From NCBI GenBank assembly GCA_023443745.1, contig JAEZTB010000030.1, positions 62,001-126,000 of the forward strand: DNA of 64,000 nucleotides, read 5' to 3'. This DNA comes from Bacillota bacterium (GTDB lineage: Bacteria; Bacillota; Clostridia; DSM-8532). The notes below the pieces were generated by a model, which saw nothing but the letters and a program-made list of their open reading frames with translations, was not told the DNA's origin and did no database searches. A program made the translations under genes and the position numbers. This document shows positions 44,936 to 53,109 of the stretch, in pieces. Position 1 is the stretch's first letter. Every line of letters begins with the position of its first letter.

Positions 44936-46579
44936 TTACATCTGAAGTATGACTGCCTCATATGGCCGGAGATGGGCCAATTGCCCTTCTGCCCTATAAT
45001 CAGGATAATTTGAGAGCATAACCTGGCCTTCTGCGTTTCGTCCAAGTCCTACATTCTTGTCTGCATCAGAGAAATTCAAAAGAATCATCCATTCCAGCAG
45101 CCCCAGCCTGCGTGTGTAGGCATAGATTTCCTTGTCCTTGGGAAGTAGATCGTGAAAATCGCCATAAATCATGACATCATTTGCCTTTCTTAAGGCTATA
45201 AGCTTCTTGTAGTGATAAAAAACACTGTTACGATTATTCAATGCAGCTACAACATTTACTTCAGTGTAATTAGGATTTATTTTGAGCCATGGCTTTCCCG
45301 TCGTAAAGCCTGCGTTGTCGGAATCATTCCACTGCATGGGTGTCCTGGCATGATCTCGGCTATACCGATTCAGCCAAGCAAGTGCTTCTTCCTCACTCTT
45401 CCCTCGTTTTATCATCTCATTATAGCTATGACGGGCATTGATATCATTAAATTCTTCAATGGATGAGAATATGGAATTACTCATGCCGATTTCTTCACCC
45501 TGATAAATATAGGGTGTGCCCGGCAATGTGTGGATGAGTGTACCCAGAAGCATGGCTGATTCTATTCTAAAGGCCTTGTTGCCATATATGGAAACCTGCC
45601 GCGGCTGATCATGATTATTTAAATACTGGCTGTTCCAACCACCCTTTGGAATAATGCCATCATACCATTTTTGCTGGATCTCCTTGAAACGGACAAGATC
45701 AAAATTCTCCTTCAGTTCCATAACCTCAAACTGAAAAACCATATTCAAAGCATGATTGTCCTGATGAACATACGGCAATGCGATCTGAGGGGTAACGGCG
45801 CAGGTTTCGCCCACAGTCATGCAATCATAACGTGAGAGCGTGTTCTTGTTCATCTCCTGGAGAAAATCCACAAGACCGGGGTTGTTAGTATAAAGATCAA
45901 CATCAAAAACATACCCGTCGGCGGTATTGGGCGCCTGATTGGAATCCGGTAGATCCAAGGGCTTCTTGATCATATTGATAACATCCATGCGGAAGCCATC
46001 GATGCCCTTTTCAAGCCAGTAGTTCATCATCCTGTATATCTCTTCCCGCAAAGGCTTATGCTCCCAATTAAGATCCGGCTGCTTTTTTGAAAACAGGTGC
46101 AAATAATATTGTCCTGTTTTTTCATCATACTCCCAGGCTGACGGGCTGAAGAAGGAGCCCCAGTTATTAGGTTCCTTGCCGTTCTTTCCATCCCGCCAGA
46201 TATAATATTCTCGATACGGGCTGTTGTGGGAGCTTCTTGATTGAATGAACCACTGATGCTCGTCCGATGAATGGTTGACAACCAGATCCATGACGATTCT
46301 TATTCCCCGGCTGTGAGCCTTTGCTAAAAGTTCATCAAAGTCCTCCATAGTACCGAATTCAGGCATAATATAATAGTAATCGGAGATGTCGTAACCATTG
46401 TCATCATTTGGAGAAACATAGACGGGATTGAGCCAAATCACACCGATACCCAGTTCTTTAAGATAATCCAGTTTCTCAATAATACCCTGAAGATCTCCAA
46501 TGCCATCGCCATTACTGTCTTTAAAGCTCCGAGGATAAATCTGGTAGATGACCGCTTCCTTCCACCATTTTTTATTCAT
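44936..46579 (-). CDS. Oligo-1,6-glucosidase-type alpha-glucosidase (GH13)
   Basis: A 547-residue cytoplasmic GH13 enzyme. The four conserved regions include DLVVNHSSDEH, GFRMDVINMI with nucleophile Asp 199, acid/base Glu 258 in TVGETC and Asp 324 in NNHDQPR. Residue 200, just after the nucleophile, is Val; in this family Val there marks alpha-1,6 (isomaltose-type) cleavage, whereas Thr marks maltose specificity. AAAGGG lies eight bases before the ATG at 46579; the frame extends upstream without support. No sugar transporter is adjacent. Confidence 0.93.
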   Translation of the reverse strand: MNKKWWKEAVIYQIYPRSFKDSNGDGIGDLQGIIEKLDYLKELGIGVIWLNPVYVSPNDDNGYDISDYYYIMPEFGTMEDFDELLAKAHSRGIRIVMDLVVNHSSDEHQWFIQSRSSHNSPYREYYIWRDGKNGKEPNNWGSFFSPSAWEYDEKTGQYYLHLFSKKQPDLNWEHKPLREEIYRMMNYWLEKGIDGFRMDVINMIKKPLDLPDSNQAPNTADGYVFDVDLYTNNPGLVDFLQEMNKNTLSRYDCMTVGETCAVTPQIALPYVHQDNHALNMVFQFEVMELKENFDLVRFKEIQQKWYDGIIPKGGWNSQYLNNHDQPRQVSIYGNKAFRIESAMLLGTLIHTLPGTPYIYQGEEIGMSNSIFSSIEEFNDINARHSYNEMIKRGKSEEEALAWLNRYSRDHARTPMQWNDSDNAGFTTGKPWLKINPNYTEVNVVAALNNRNSVFYHYKKLIALRKANDVMIYGDFHDLLPKDKEIYAYTRRLGLLEWMILLNFSDADKNVGLGRNAEGQVMLSNYPDYRAEGQLAHLRPYEAVILQM

Positions 46580-46718
46580 AGTCTCAACCCTTTCTATTCT
46601 TATATTGTATATATGTCCAATTAACCAATATTCAAGGCTTCTATTTAGTATGTCCAAGTCTGAACATTCCTCTTACTTTATATCCAATCTTATATAAGCT
46701 AAACATAGAATGGCTGGA

Positions 46719-46757
46719 TAAAAGCTGCCGCCAGAAAAAATCTGGCGGCAGCTTTTT
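46719..46757. terminator. Strong terminator downstream of the sialidase-like gene
   Basis: A perfect 15-bp stem (AAAGCTGCCGCCAGA) with a five-base loop; T-runs flank it on both strands. It closes the minus-strand sialidase-like gene and insulates the GH13 gene. Confidence 0.82.
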
Positions 46758-46814
46758 ACGTGCTTATTTTGTTTTACTGGGTTATTTCCGGGCATACCTG
46801 CCAGAGGGCCCTTG

Positions 46815-49800
46815 TCAACGGCTCAGGATGGGTCTTGGTGCCGATGTGTCCTCAAAGATAAAGCGGTCGATATAGGCCGTCAGCCCCGCAACACTGCTGC
46901 TGGAGCCATCGGTGAAGTGGACGGCCGCGACAGTGCTTCCAATCTTCTTATTCACGGGCAGGTCATAGATCTTTTCGCCGTTGAGGAAAAGCCCGGCGCT
47001 ACCGGCTATGATATTGTATTCAACGCGAAAGGTGTTCCATTTATTCAGCGTTATGGTTTTTCCTGTGGGGGTGACGGCGCCGGTGTCGGTATTCTTTACG
47101 CTAACCCCTCCCCCATTCACCACTGCAAAGGCAATGGGAGACGCCTGGAAGTGTGTCTTATTGAACGCCGATTTCAGCTCCACCCAGAAGCCGGTATTCC
47201 AGTTTTCCAGATAAACGTCAAAAGAAAGGGAACCTTTGGAGGCGGATGGTACCGAGCGGGCTACACGAGTGATGGTGCTTGCAACATCGTTTATTTTCAT
47301 GGACGCGACGCCGTCGGTGGATTGGGCGGTGCTGCGCACGGCACTGCCGTTTACGGGGATCCAGCCCTCATACATAAGGGAGCTGCCCTCAAAGGAATCT
47401 CCCGCCCCCTTTGTCTTATAAAGGTAATCTCCAAAATCCTCGATCAGAATACCCTTGTTGCCGTACCAGTTGTTCCACCAGGCCAGGTAGTAGTCGTCGC
47501 CACCCTTATAACGTGAGGGGGTCAGGTCGGGCTGGACTACATTGTTCGGGCTGGCGTATCCCGCAAGGGAGGTAGCGCTGTATACGTCGAGAATCTTTTC
47601 CCAGCTCGTAGTATCGTCGGTCGAGTAGGCAAGGCTCAACGGGTAGCGGGCATAAGAAGTCCCCCCCAGAGTATTGTTGCCTCCCCAGAGCAGCAGGGCG
47701 TCGCCCTCATACCGAGTCATGGCAGGCATGGTATTAGGGGCATAAACGTTGGAGATGACGGCCTGCTCGTTCCAGGTGATGCCGAAGTCGTTGGAATAAG
47801 ATTCGCAGAAGTTGATGATGGTGTTGTATTGGCAGCGCATCATCAGCTTTAATCGCCCATCGGCCAGCTCTGCAATGGTTGCTTCCGTCGGGCCGCCCTC
47901 AACGCCGGCGGGACCCGCAAATCCGATGAGGGATGCGCTGGACTGCCATGTGGCCCCGCCATCCTTCGAATATACGGCGGAGGTCTTGAAGGAGCCGGTG
48001 TTATCGGACTGGAAGTGGTAGGGTACCACATAATCCACATTTGGGCCGACACCGTCGGCTACCGAGGTCACAATGCCATTGCCATAGGTCAGCGAATAGG
48101 TATGCCCGGTATCGATGATTACAGGCCTAGACCAGGTAGCGGCGCTGTCGTCGGTGTAGATGTAAGCCAGCTTGCAGTTGGACTTGGACATATCGTGTTC
48201 ATTAAAACCGCCAAAGACAAAATAAAAGTAATAGACGCGGTCGCCGTCGCAGAGGAAGCTGCCGCCCTCGTTGCGCATGCCGTTGGAGGTGTCCACGATC
48301 ATTTCAAGCTCGCCCCAGGTCCGGCCGCCATCCTTGGAAACACGCTGATAAATGGCTGCAGGGTGTGAACGGCGGTTTGCAACGGCGATCAGATCGCCGT
48401 TGGGCATCATACGGACCTTCATGTTGTCCACGAATAGAGGGGCTAGGGTCAGATCCTGCACTGTCTTGTTGCCGTATTCCACTCGGAAGGTCTCCCGCAG
48501 CGAACTGACAGAAGTGGCATTCGGATTTCCGAAATAGACGTCCAGCTCCAGGGATGACGAAGCGGCAAACACCGGGATCCGGATGAAAAATCCGCTGCCG
48601 TCATAGTAGTGGTGCAGAAGCCGCCCGCCCAGGACAAAACGGAGGTCCGCCATATCCGGCCGGCAGTCCAAGGGATTCAATCCCAGCTCGGCTTTTGATA
48701 TGTAGGCCGCCTTGTCATAAAGCGTCTCGGAAGAAGTATTTTGTAAGTTGAAGGAGTATTTCTTTGCAAAAACGCCCTCATTGGCCCCCAGGAGATGAGA
48801 CTGCTGGAGATAGTCACCGGAAATCATATCAGGCAGCAGATTGGTGAAGGTGTAGGCGTCGTCACCAAAATGGCAGTGCACCTTAAAGTAACGGGCTGTT
48901 TCATCAAAGTTGTAGAGGTGGAGGCCATCCCCCATTTGGAGGAAATCCCAATCTCCCACCTTCCGGTAGTCCCTGTTGTCGTCGCTGACATAGAGAGAAA
49001 GATCCTTCTTGGTCAGACGATGGGAAGCATCGGTATTTTTCAGTATCAGATGGTTGAGCCTTACAGCCGAACCCATATCCAGCCCCACACTGTTGAGGTC
49101 ACTATCCAGCGCAATGGAGACATCCACGCCGGTACTACGCAGCGCACCGGTGTAGGGATCGGGGTCATGGAGCGAAAGGGCGGCTTTGCTACCGGGCCGC
49201 ATACTGGGCACCGTAACCCTAAAATCCTTAGTTCTGGTAGTTCCGCCCATGGTGAGAGAGGCAGTGAGCGTTACCTCTGCGGGTGAAGCCTCCGGCGGGC
49301 TGACCTGGCCGGTTCCGGAGATAATGTCCGGATGACTGGAGCTCCAGTTGAGCGCCAGTGGCATACCCAGATCAGGGATGAACGCCTGGGACGGGAGCGA
49401 AAGCGATGTGGTCACAAAACTGGCGCTTGGGTTTTCCCCAAGAAAGCTGTCAAAGATCAAGGCATCCAGCATGGCGTCGAGGATAGCCCCTTCGTCCTCG
49501 TAGAGGGGACGAGTGATGACATAGTTGTAGAGATCCACCTTGACGTCACCGCTGGTGCGGTTATAATTGGCGGCCTGCAGCTCTATATAGGAACCGCCAA
49601 CCGCGTTGTGATGAGAGTTCAGAGGGGAAAAGGTATGAAGCTCTACGCCGTTGATATATAGAACCGGGACGTCATTCTTGTCAATGGTGACCCGGATGTT
49701 GGCCCTCTCCTGCTCCTTAAGTCCAGTGACAACGGATTCAGAGCGGCCGGTTCCATTAGTGCTGGAGAAATCATAGAGCACATTGAACAGGATTTGCCCG

Positions 49801-50681
49801 GCGGCATCCTTGGTCAGGGAAAAGCGGCGTGTTTCCGCAGGCCCACGCACCTCGAAAACGAATCCACGCCAGGCGTAATTAGCGTTTATGACCGGAAGCT
49901 CCTCAATAAAGACGTCATACTCAAACGACAGAACACCACTCTGATAGTTGGTCGTTCCCCTGATGCCCCGTATGGCGTCCTTTCCGGAGGATGTGAAGCG
50001 GTACGCGCCAATGTTCCCGGGAGCCTGGGCGATGGAGATGGACGCCCCATCAGCGTACCACGCACCGGCAATATAATCCTTGGCGGCATAATCGTCAAAG
50101 GAGTCGGAATAGAGCACAACATGCCCCGAAAGGCTTACCGGCACATACGATTCCGATGTGAGGGACGCGGAGGAGTCCTGATCCCTCAGGGTACAATTGA
50201 CACGCAGTGTGCTGTCAAAGCCCTCCGGGCCAAAGCCCAACTCGCTGAACGGCAATACGAGCTCGGCCGTATTGCCGGAGAGAGCCACCTGTGCGCCGGC
50301 TGCGCTGCCGGTGAGTTCTCCGTTGCCGAGGTCCAGCGTCACAGTTTTTTCTGTCACACCGTCCGATGAAGCGACAGACAACTCAAAAACAGACGCGTCG
50401 GAAAAGCTCAACCCCACATAAAGACAGGACTTATCCCAGAGGAAGCCTACGCTCCCATGGGGGGTTGAGTCACCCGCAGCAGCATTCAGCGGATGGATCA
50501 CATACCAAGAGGGCTCTTTGAGTTTCCCATCCACCACCGGAGGTGTCTGGGTCAGATAGGCGGTAAGCGCCTCGTCGTTTGGCTCTGTAGCTGTAGCTGT
50601 AGCTGTAGCTGTGGCGGGTAACAGACATATTACCATGACCACTGCCAGAAGAAGGGAAAGTAGTCGTTTGCATAGATTCAT
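46815..50681 (-). CDS. Large secreted multidomain protein with sialidase-type propeller
   Basis: With the ATG at 50681 it has 1288 residues. Order: signal peptide ending in an Ala-Thr repeat (1-32); a CBM9/DOMON-like domain (about 35-180); a LamG-like jelly roll (about 180-410); a bacterial Ig-like segment (about 430-510); a discoidin-like segment (about 520-640); DUF2341-like (about 650-740); a beta-propeller with five Asp boxes (SKDGGRTW, TDDSAATW, SKDGGATW, SNDFGITW, STDDTTSW, about 778-1025); and a C-terminal LamG-like domain. Conserved arginines of true sialidases (for example RMMPNG, RRSHPA, MMRCQYN) are partly visible, so sialidase or a related exo-glycosidase is plausible but unproven. 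No LPXTG or SLH anchor. GC content and codon use are clearly higher than in neighbouring genes. Confidence 0.8.
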   Translation of the reverse strand: MNLCKRLLSLLLAVVMVICLLPATATATATATEPNDEALTAYLTQTPPVVDGKLKEPSWYVIHPLNAAAGDSTPHGSVGFLWDKSCLYVGLSFSDASVFELSVASSDGVTEKTVTLDLGNGELTGSAAGAQVALSGNTAELVLPFSELGFGPEGFDSTLRVNCTLRDQDSSASLTSESYVPVSLSGHVVLYSDSFDDYAAKDYIAGAWYADGASISIAQAPGNIGAYRFTSSGKDAIRGIRGTTNYQSGVLSFEYDVFIEELPVINANYAWRGFVFEVRGPAETRRFSLTKDAAGQILFNVLYDFSSTNGTGRSESVVTGLKEQERANIRVTIDKNDVPVLYINGVELHTFSPLNSHHNAVGGSYIELQAANYNRTSGDVKVDLYNYVITRPLYEDEGAILDAMLDALIFDSFLGENPSASFVTTSLSLPSQAFIPDLGMPLALNWSSSHPDIISGTGQVSPPEASPAEVTLTASLTMGGTTRTKDFRVTVPSMRPGSKAALSLHDPDPYTGALRSTGVDVSIALDSDLNSVGLDMGSAVRLNHLILKNTDASHRLTKKDLSLYVSDDNRDYRKVGDWDFLQMGDGLHLYNFDETARYFKVHCHFGDDAYTFTNLLPDMISGDYLQQSHLLGANEGVFAKKYSFNLQNTSSETLYDKAAYISKAELGLNPLDCRPDMADLRFVLGGRLLHHYYDGSGFFIRIPVFAASSSLELDVYFGNPNATSVSSLRETFRVEYGNKTVQDLTLAPLFVDNMKVRMMPNGDLIAVANRRSHPAAIYQRVSKDGGRTWGELEMIVDTSNGMRNEGGSFLCDGDRVYYFYFVFGGFNEHDMSKSNCKLAYIYTDDSAATWSRPVIIDTGHTYSLTYGNGIVTSVADGVGPNVDYVVPYHFQSDNTGSFKTSAVYSKDGGATWQSSASLIGFAGPAGVEGGPTEATIAELADGRLKLMMRCQYNTIINFCESYSNDFGITWNEQAVISNVYAPNTMPAMTRYEGDALLLWGGNNTLGGTSYARYPLSLAYSTDDTTSWEKILDVYSATSLAGYASPNNVVQPDLTPSRYKGGDDYYLAWWNNWYGNKGILIEDFGDYLYKTKGAGDSFEGSSLMYEGWIPVNGSAVRSTAQSTDGVASMKINDVASTITRVARSVPSASKGSLSFDVYLENWNTGFWVELKSAFNKTHFQASPIAFAVVNGGGVSVKNTDTGAVTPTGKTITLNKWNTFRVEYNIIAGSAGLFLNGEKIYDLPVNKKIGSTVAAVHFTDGSSSSVAGLTAYIDRFIFEDTSAPRPILSR
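50585..50614. repeat. Hexanucleotide tandem repeat in the signal-peptide end of the sialidase-like gene
   Basis: Four perfect CTGTAG units plus one CTGTGG lie in tandem. On the coding strand they encode alternating Ala and Thr just around the predicted signal cleavage region. Length change by whole units keeps the frame. Confidence 0.85.
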
Positions 50682-50896
50682 TCTGTCATCATTCCTTCCT
50701 GATTGCTTATATTGTCTAAAGCCCCACAGACCCGGTATTTCGCAGGGCTGGACGACACACTTAAAAATAGACAATCCGAGCATACATTTCAGAGTTAATT
50801 TACTATAATTTGCAAAAAAACAAGCACAACATCAGTATATTGTGCTTGTTTGACAGCGTCAATCGACTTTCCCGACACAAAAAGTGGGGTCATGTC

Positions 50897-51760
50897 CTAT
50901 TCTCTGCAGTTGCCGGTCTCGCGAAAAGAGTGTACGAAATACTTCCTGTAAGCGCCCAGAAAGGAACCCGTGCCGGAATAGCCGATACGCTCAGCCAATT
51001 GAGCGGCGGTAATGGGGCCCAGCTTTCTGTGGGCCTCAGCAATCTCCATGCGGGTCTGAAGCAAAAGCTCCCGAAAGGATTTACCATAGTTGTCCTTTAG
51101 AATACGCAGCAGGTGGCGTTCGCTGATGCAGAGCATCCTGGCGAGCTGGCTGCACCGGCAGGCCGGGTCGCTGTAGTTGTCCCAGAAGAACAGGTCGATA
51201 ATGTCCAGACGGCGTTCGTCCAATGAACGGGTGCTGGGAGAGCGATCATCCAAAACCTCGGAGGCGATGCTTCGGGAGATATGCACCAATAGGAGAAAGA
51301 ATAATGCGTTGAGCATATCGCAGCAGGAAGGCCCCCTAATGGCCGCCTCGCGTTGGATTTGCAGAAGAAGGTCCCTGCCCGAAAAGGTATCCTTTACGGT
51401 GACTGGCTCCTTCAGCCTGGAAAATATGCTGAGATCCGCGCTGTGAAAGCAGCGTGTCTCATCCTGGCGGGAAAAGCTATTCTCACGCATGGAAAATTGA
51501 AAGCTGGTGACAAACGCGCAGTTGCGTGAGGAGGCTTGGTAGGTGAAATGCGGCGTCAGCGGAGGGATGACAATAAACTCGTCCTGCTGCTGAGGCTCAT
51601 GATAGCGGATGCAGATCACCTCATATTTGGCATGCTCATGCTTGTAAGGAGTTGCGCTGCGATGTCCCTCCAGCTTGTTGACGTGAAAGTTGAAGGGCAG
51701 AGTGATTAAAAAGGTATGGCGTCCGGTTTGAAAGCCGATGTTGAGGTTACTGACATCCAT
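50897..51760 (-). CDS. AraC-family transcriptional regulator
   Basis: An N-terminal cupin-like sensor (about 1-130, with a HEHAKYEVICIRYHEP block) precedes a C-terminal double helix-turn-helix (about 185-285; CRCSQLARMLCISERHLLRIL and AERIGYSGTGSFLGAYRKYF). The ATG at 51760 has GGAGG eight bases upstream and gives 287 residues; the frame runs back to a TTG at 51874 that overlaps a miniprotein gene and is unlikely. Its high GC content matches the sialidase-like gene that follows 215 bases downstream, so it is the probable regulator of that gene, responding to a sugar. Confidence 0.9.
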   Translation of the reverse strand: MDVSNLNIGFQTGRHTFLITLPFNFHVNKLEGHRSATPYKHEHAKYEVICIRYHEPQQQDEFIVIPPLTPHFTYQASSRNCAFVTSFQFSMRENSFSRQDETRCFHSADLSIFSRLKEPVTVKDTFSGRDLLLQIQREAAIRGPSCCDMLNALFFLLLVHISRSIASEVLDDRSPSTRSLDERRLDIIDLFFWDNYSDPACRCSQLARMLCISERHLLRILKDNYGKSFRELLLQTRMEIAEAHRKLGPITAAQLAERIGYSGTGSFLGAYRKYFVHSFRETGNCRE

Positions 51761-51851
51761 GCAGAATTCCTCCGCAGTCCGTAAACTGTTAGGCTTTAAA
51801 GGAACATTTGACTTAGAATCCCGAAGAAAGGCTATAGAGCTTTCCGGGAAG

Positions 51852-51953
51852 CTATCTGATTGCGTATAATACAATGCTTAAAAGCATAGAGAGAATAATG
51901 AAAATGGCTACGGTCGAGGCAATAATGCGTCTGGTTTTTTCGTTAAAATTCAT
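51852..51953 (-). CDS. 33-residue single-span membrane miniprotein
   Basis: The ATG at 51953 is preceded by AGGAG with seven bases between. It encodes 33 residues: a charged N-terminus (MNFNEKTRR), one hydrophobic helix of about 21 residues, and a short YAIR end. Length and layout resemble the stressosome-anchoring miniprotein Prli42 and the DUF4044 type of Firmicutes, but I cannot assign it to either. Its base composition is host-like, unlike the AraC gene downstream. It lies 91 bases before the AraC start on the same strand. Confidence 0.6.
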   Translation of the reverse strand: MNFNEKTRRIIASTVAIFIILSMLLSIVLYAIR

Positions 51954-52120
51954 AGTATACTCCTGTTCTAAGGCATCAGTCAATTAGGCACGCACCTCTT
52001 ATTTTACCGTCATGAAAATGATTTGGCAAGAGCTTGCCTCTACACCATGTGACAACAAGACGCTCTTAGTGGTATCATATTGATAGCTGACACACAGATA
52101 CTAAAATTAGGAGTTGCATC

Positions 52121-53035
52121 ATGAGTACATCAATTAAAACCGTTCATCTCATCGGGCTGGGGGCTGTAGGAGCAACATACGCCTCCCTCCTCTATCAAAT
52201 GGACAAAAAATCCGTTAAGGTCATTCTTGATGAGGAAAGGGTAAGCCGATACCAGCAGGGAATACTGATCAATGGAACAAGGTACCATTTTGATTATGTT
52301 ATTCCAAAGGTTGGCGAACCCAAGGCTGAGCTTATTTTGATTGCAGTAAAAGGTCATCATCTTGAAGAGGCTATTAAAAGCATTACTCCTCTTGTAGGAG
52401 AAAACACCATCATTCTCTCCCTTTTAAATGGTATTACCAGCGAGGATGATTTAGCCGGGGTCTTTGGCCGCGACAAAGTCCTTCACGGCTTCTGCGTCGG
52501 TACCGATGCAGGAAGGGAGAGCGGTGAGATACGCTTTATCAATACTGGAAAAATCGTTTTCGGCGAGTATTTTCCTGAGGCTGCAGGAAAGTCTCAACCT
52601 GTTGCAGAACTGTTTTCAAAGGCAAAGGTACCTTTTACCATCCCTGATGATATTCGTCATGAAATGTGGTGGAAGTTTATGATGAATGTGGGTGTTAACC
52701 AAACCTCCGCTATTCTCAAAGCCCCCTATGGAGTCTACAATACCATCCCTGAGGCAAGTGCGCTTTTAGCTTCGGCATGTCGGGAAGTTCTTCCCCTGGC
52801 GGAAAAAGAAGGAATATTCCTTTCAGAGGCAGATATTGCTGAATATTTACGAATATTCTCAACCCTTTCTCCCTCGGGCAAAACCTCCATGCTTCAGGAC
52901 GTTGAGGCGGGCCGCAAAACAGAGGTTGAGAGCTTTGGTCTTGCTGTTATGAATTTGGGGAAAAAGCATGGTATCCCCACACCAGTCAACGAAGTCCTGT
53001 ATCGCATGATCCGTGTTATCGAAGCTGGCATGTAA
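52121..53035 (+). CDS. panE: Ketopantoate reductase (2-dehydropantoate 2-reductase)
   Basis: Reduces ketopantoate to pantoate with NADPH, in coenzyme A synthesis. The 304 residues have the Rossmann loop GLGAVGATYASLL, the catalytic Lys and Glu region (HEMWWKFMMNVGVNQTSAIL) and the closing PTPVNEVLYRMI. Related ApbA/PanE proteins act on other 2-keto acids, so the substrate is probable rather than certain. No other pantothenate gene is in the window. Confidence 0.88.
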   Translation: MSTSIKTVHLIGLGAVGATYASLLYQMDKKSVKVILDEERVSRYQQGILINGTRYHFDYVIPKVGEPKAELILIAVKGHHLEEAIKSITPLVGENTIILSLLNGITSEDDLAGVFGRDKVLHGFCVGTDAGRESGEIRFINTGKIVFGEYFPEAAGKSQPVAELFSKAKVPFTIPDDIRHEMWWKFMMNVGVNQTSAILKAPYGVYNTIPEASALLASACREVLPLAEKEGIFLSEADIAEYLRIFSTLSPSGKTSMLQDVEAGRKTEVESFGLAVMNLGKKHGIPTPVNEVLYRMIRVIEAGM

Positions 53036-53048
53036 CTGCTTCAGGCAA

Positions 53049-53090
53049 AAAACCTCCTATGGTAGCATCAGTGTACCATAGGAGGTTTTA
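53049..53090. terminator. Bidirectional terminator between panE and the M13 peptidase
   Basis: A 16-bp perfect stem AAAACCTCCTATGGTA/TACCATAGGAGGTTTT with a nine-base loop. It lies between two convergent genes and can serve both. Confidence 0.88.
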
Positions 53091-53109
53091 ACAATCTCTA
53101 TCTTAGTTA

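Noticed and set aside
46812..47516. Plus-strand 234-codon open frame
   Set aside because: Shadow of the GC-rich sialidase-like gene; long antisense frames are expected at high GC.
46658..51960. Transposon or phage carrying the sialidase-like gene
   Set aside because: No transposase, integrase, terminal inverted repeats or att-like duplications were seen at the composition boundaries.
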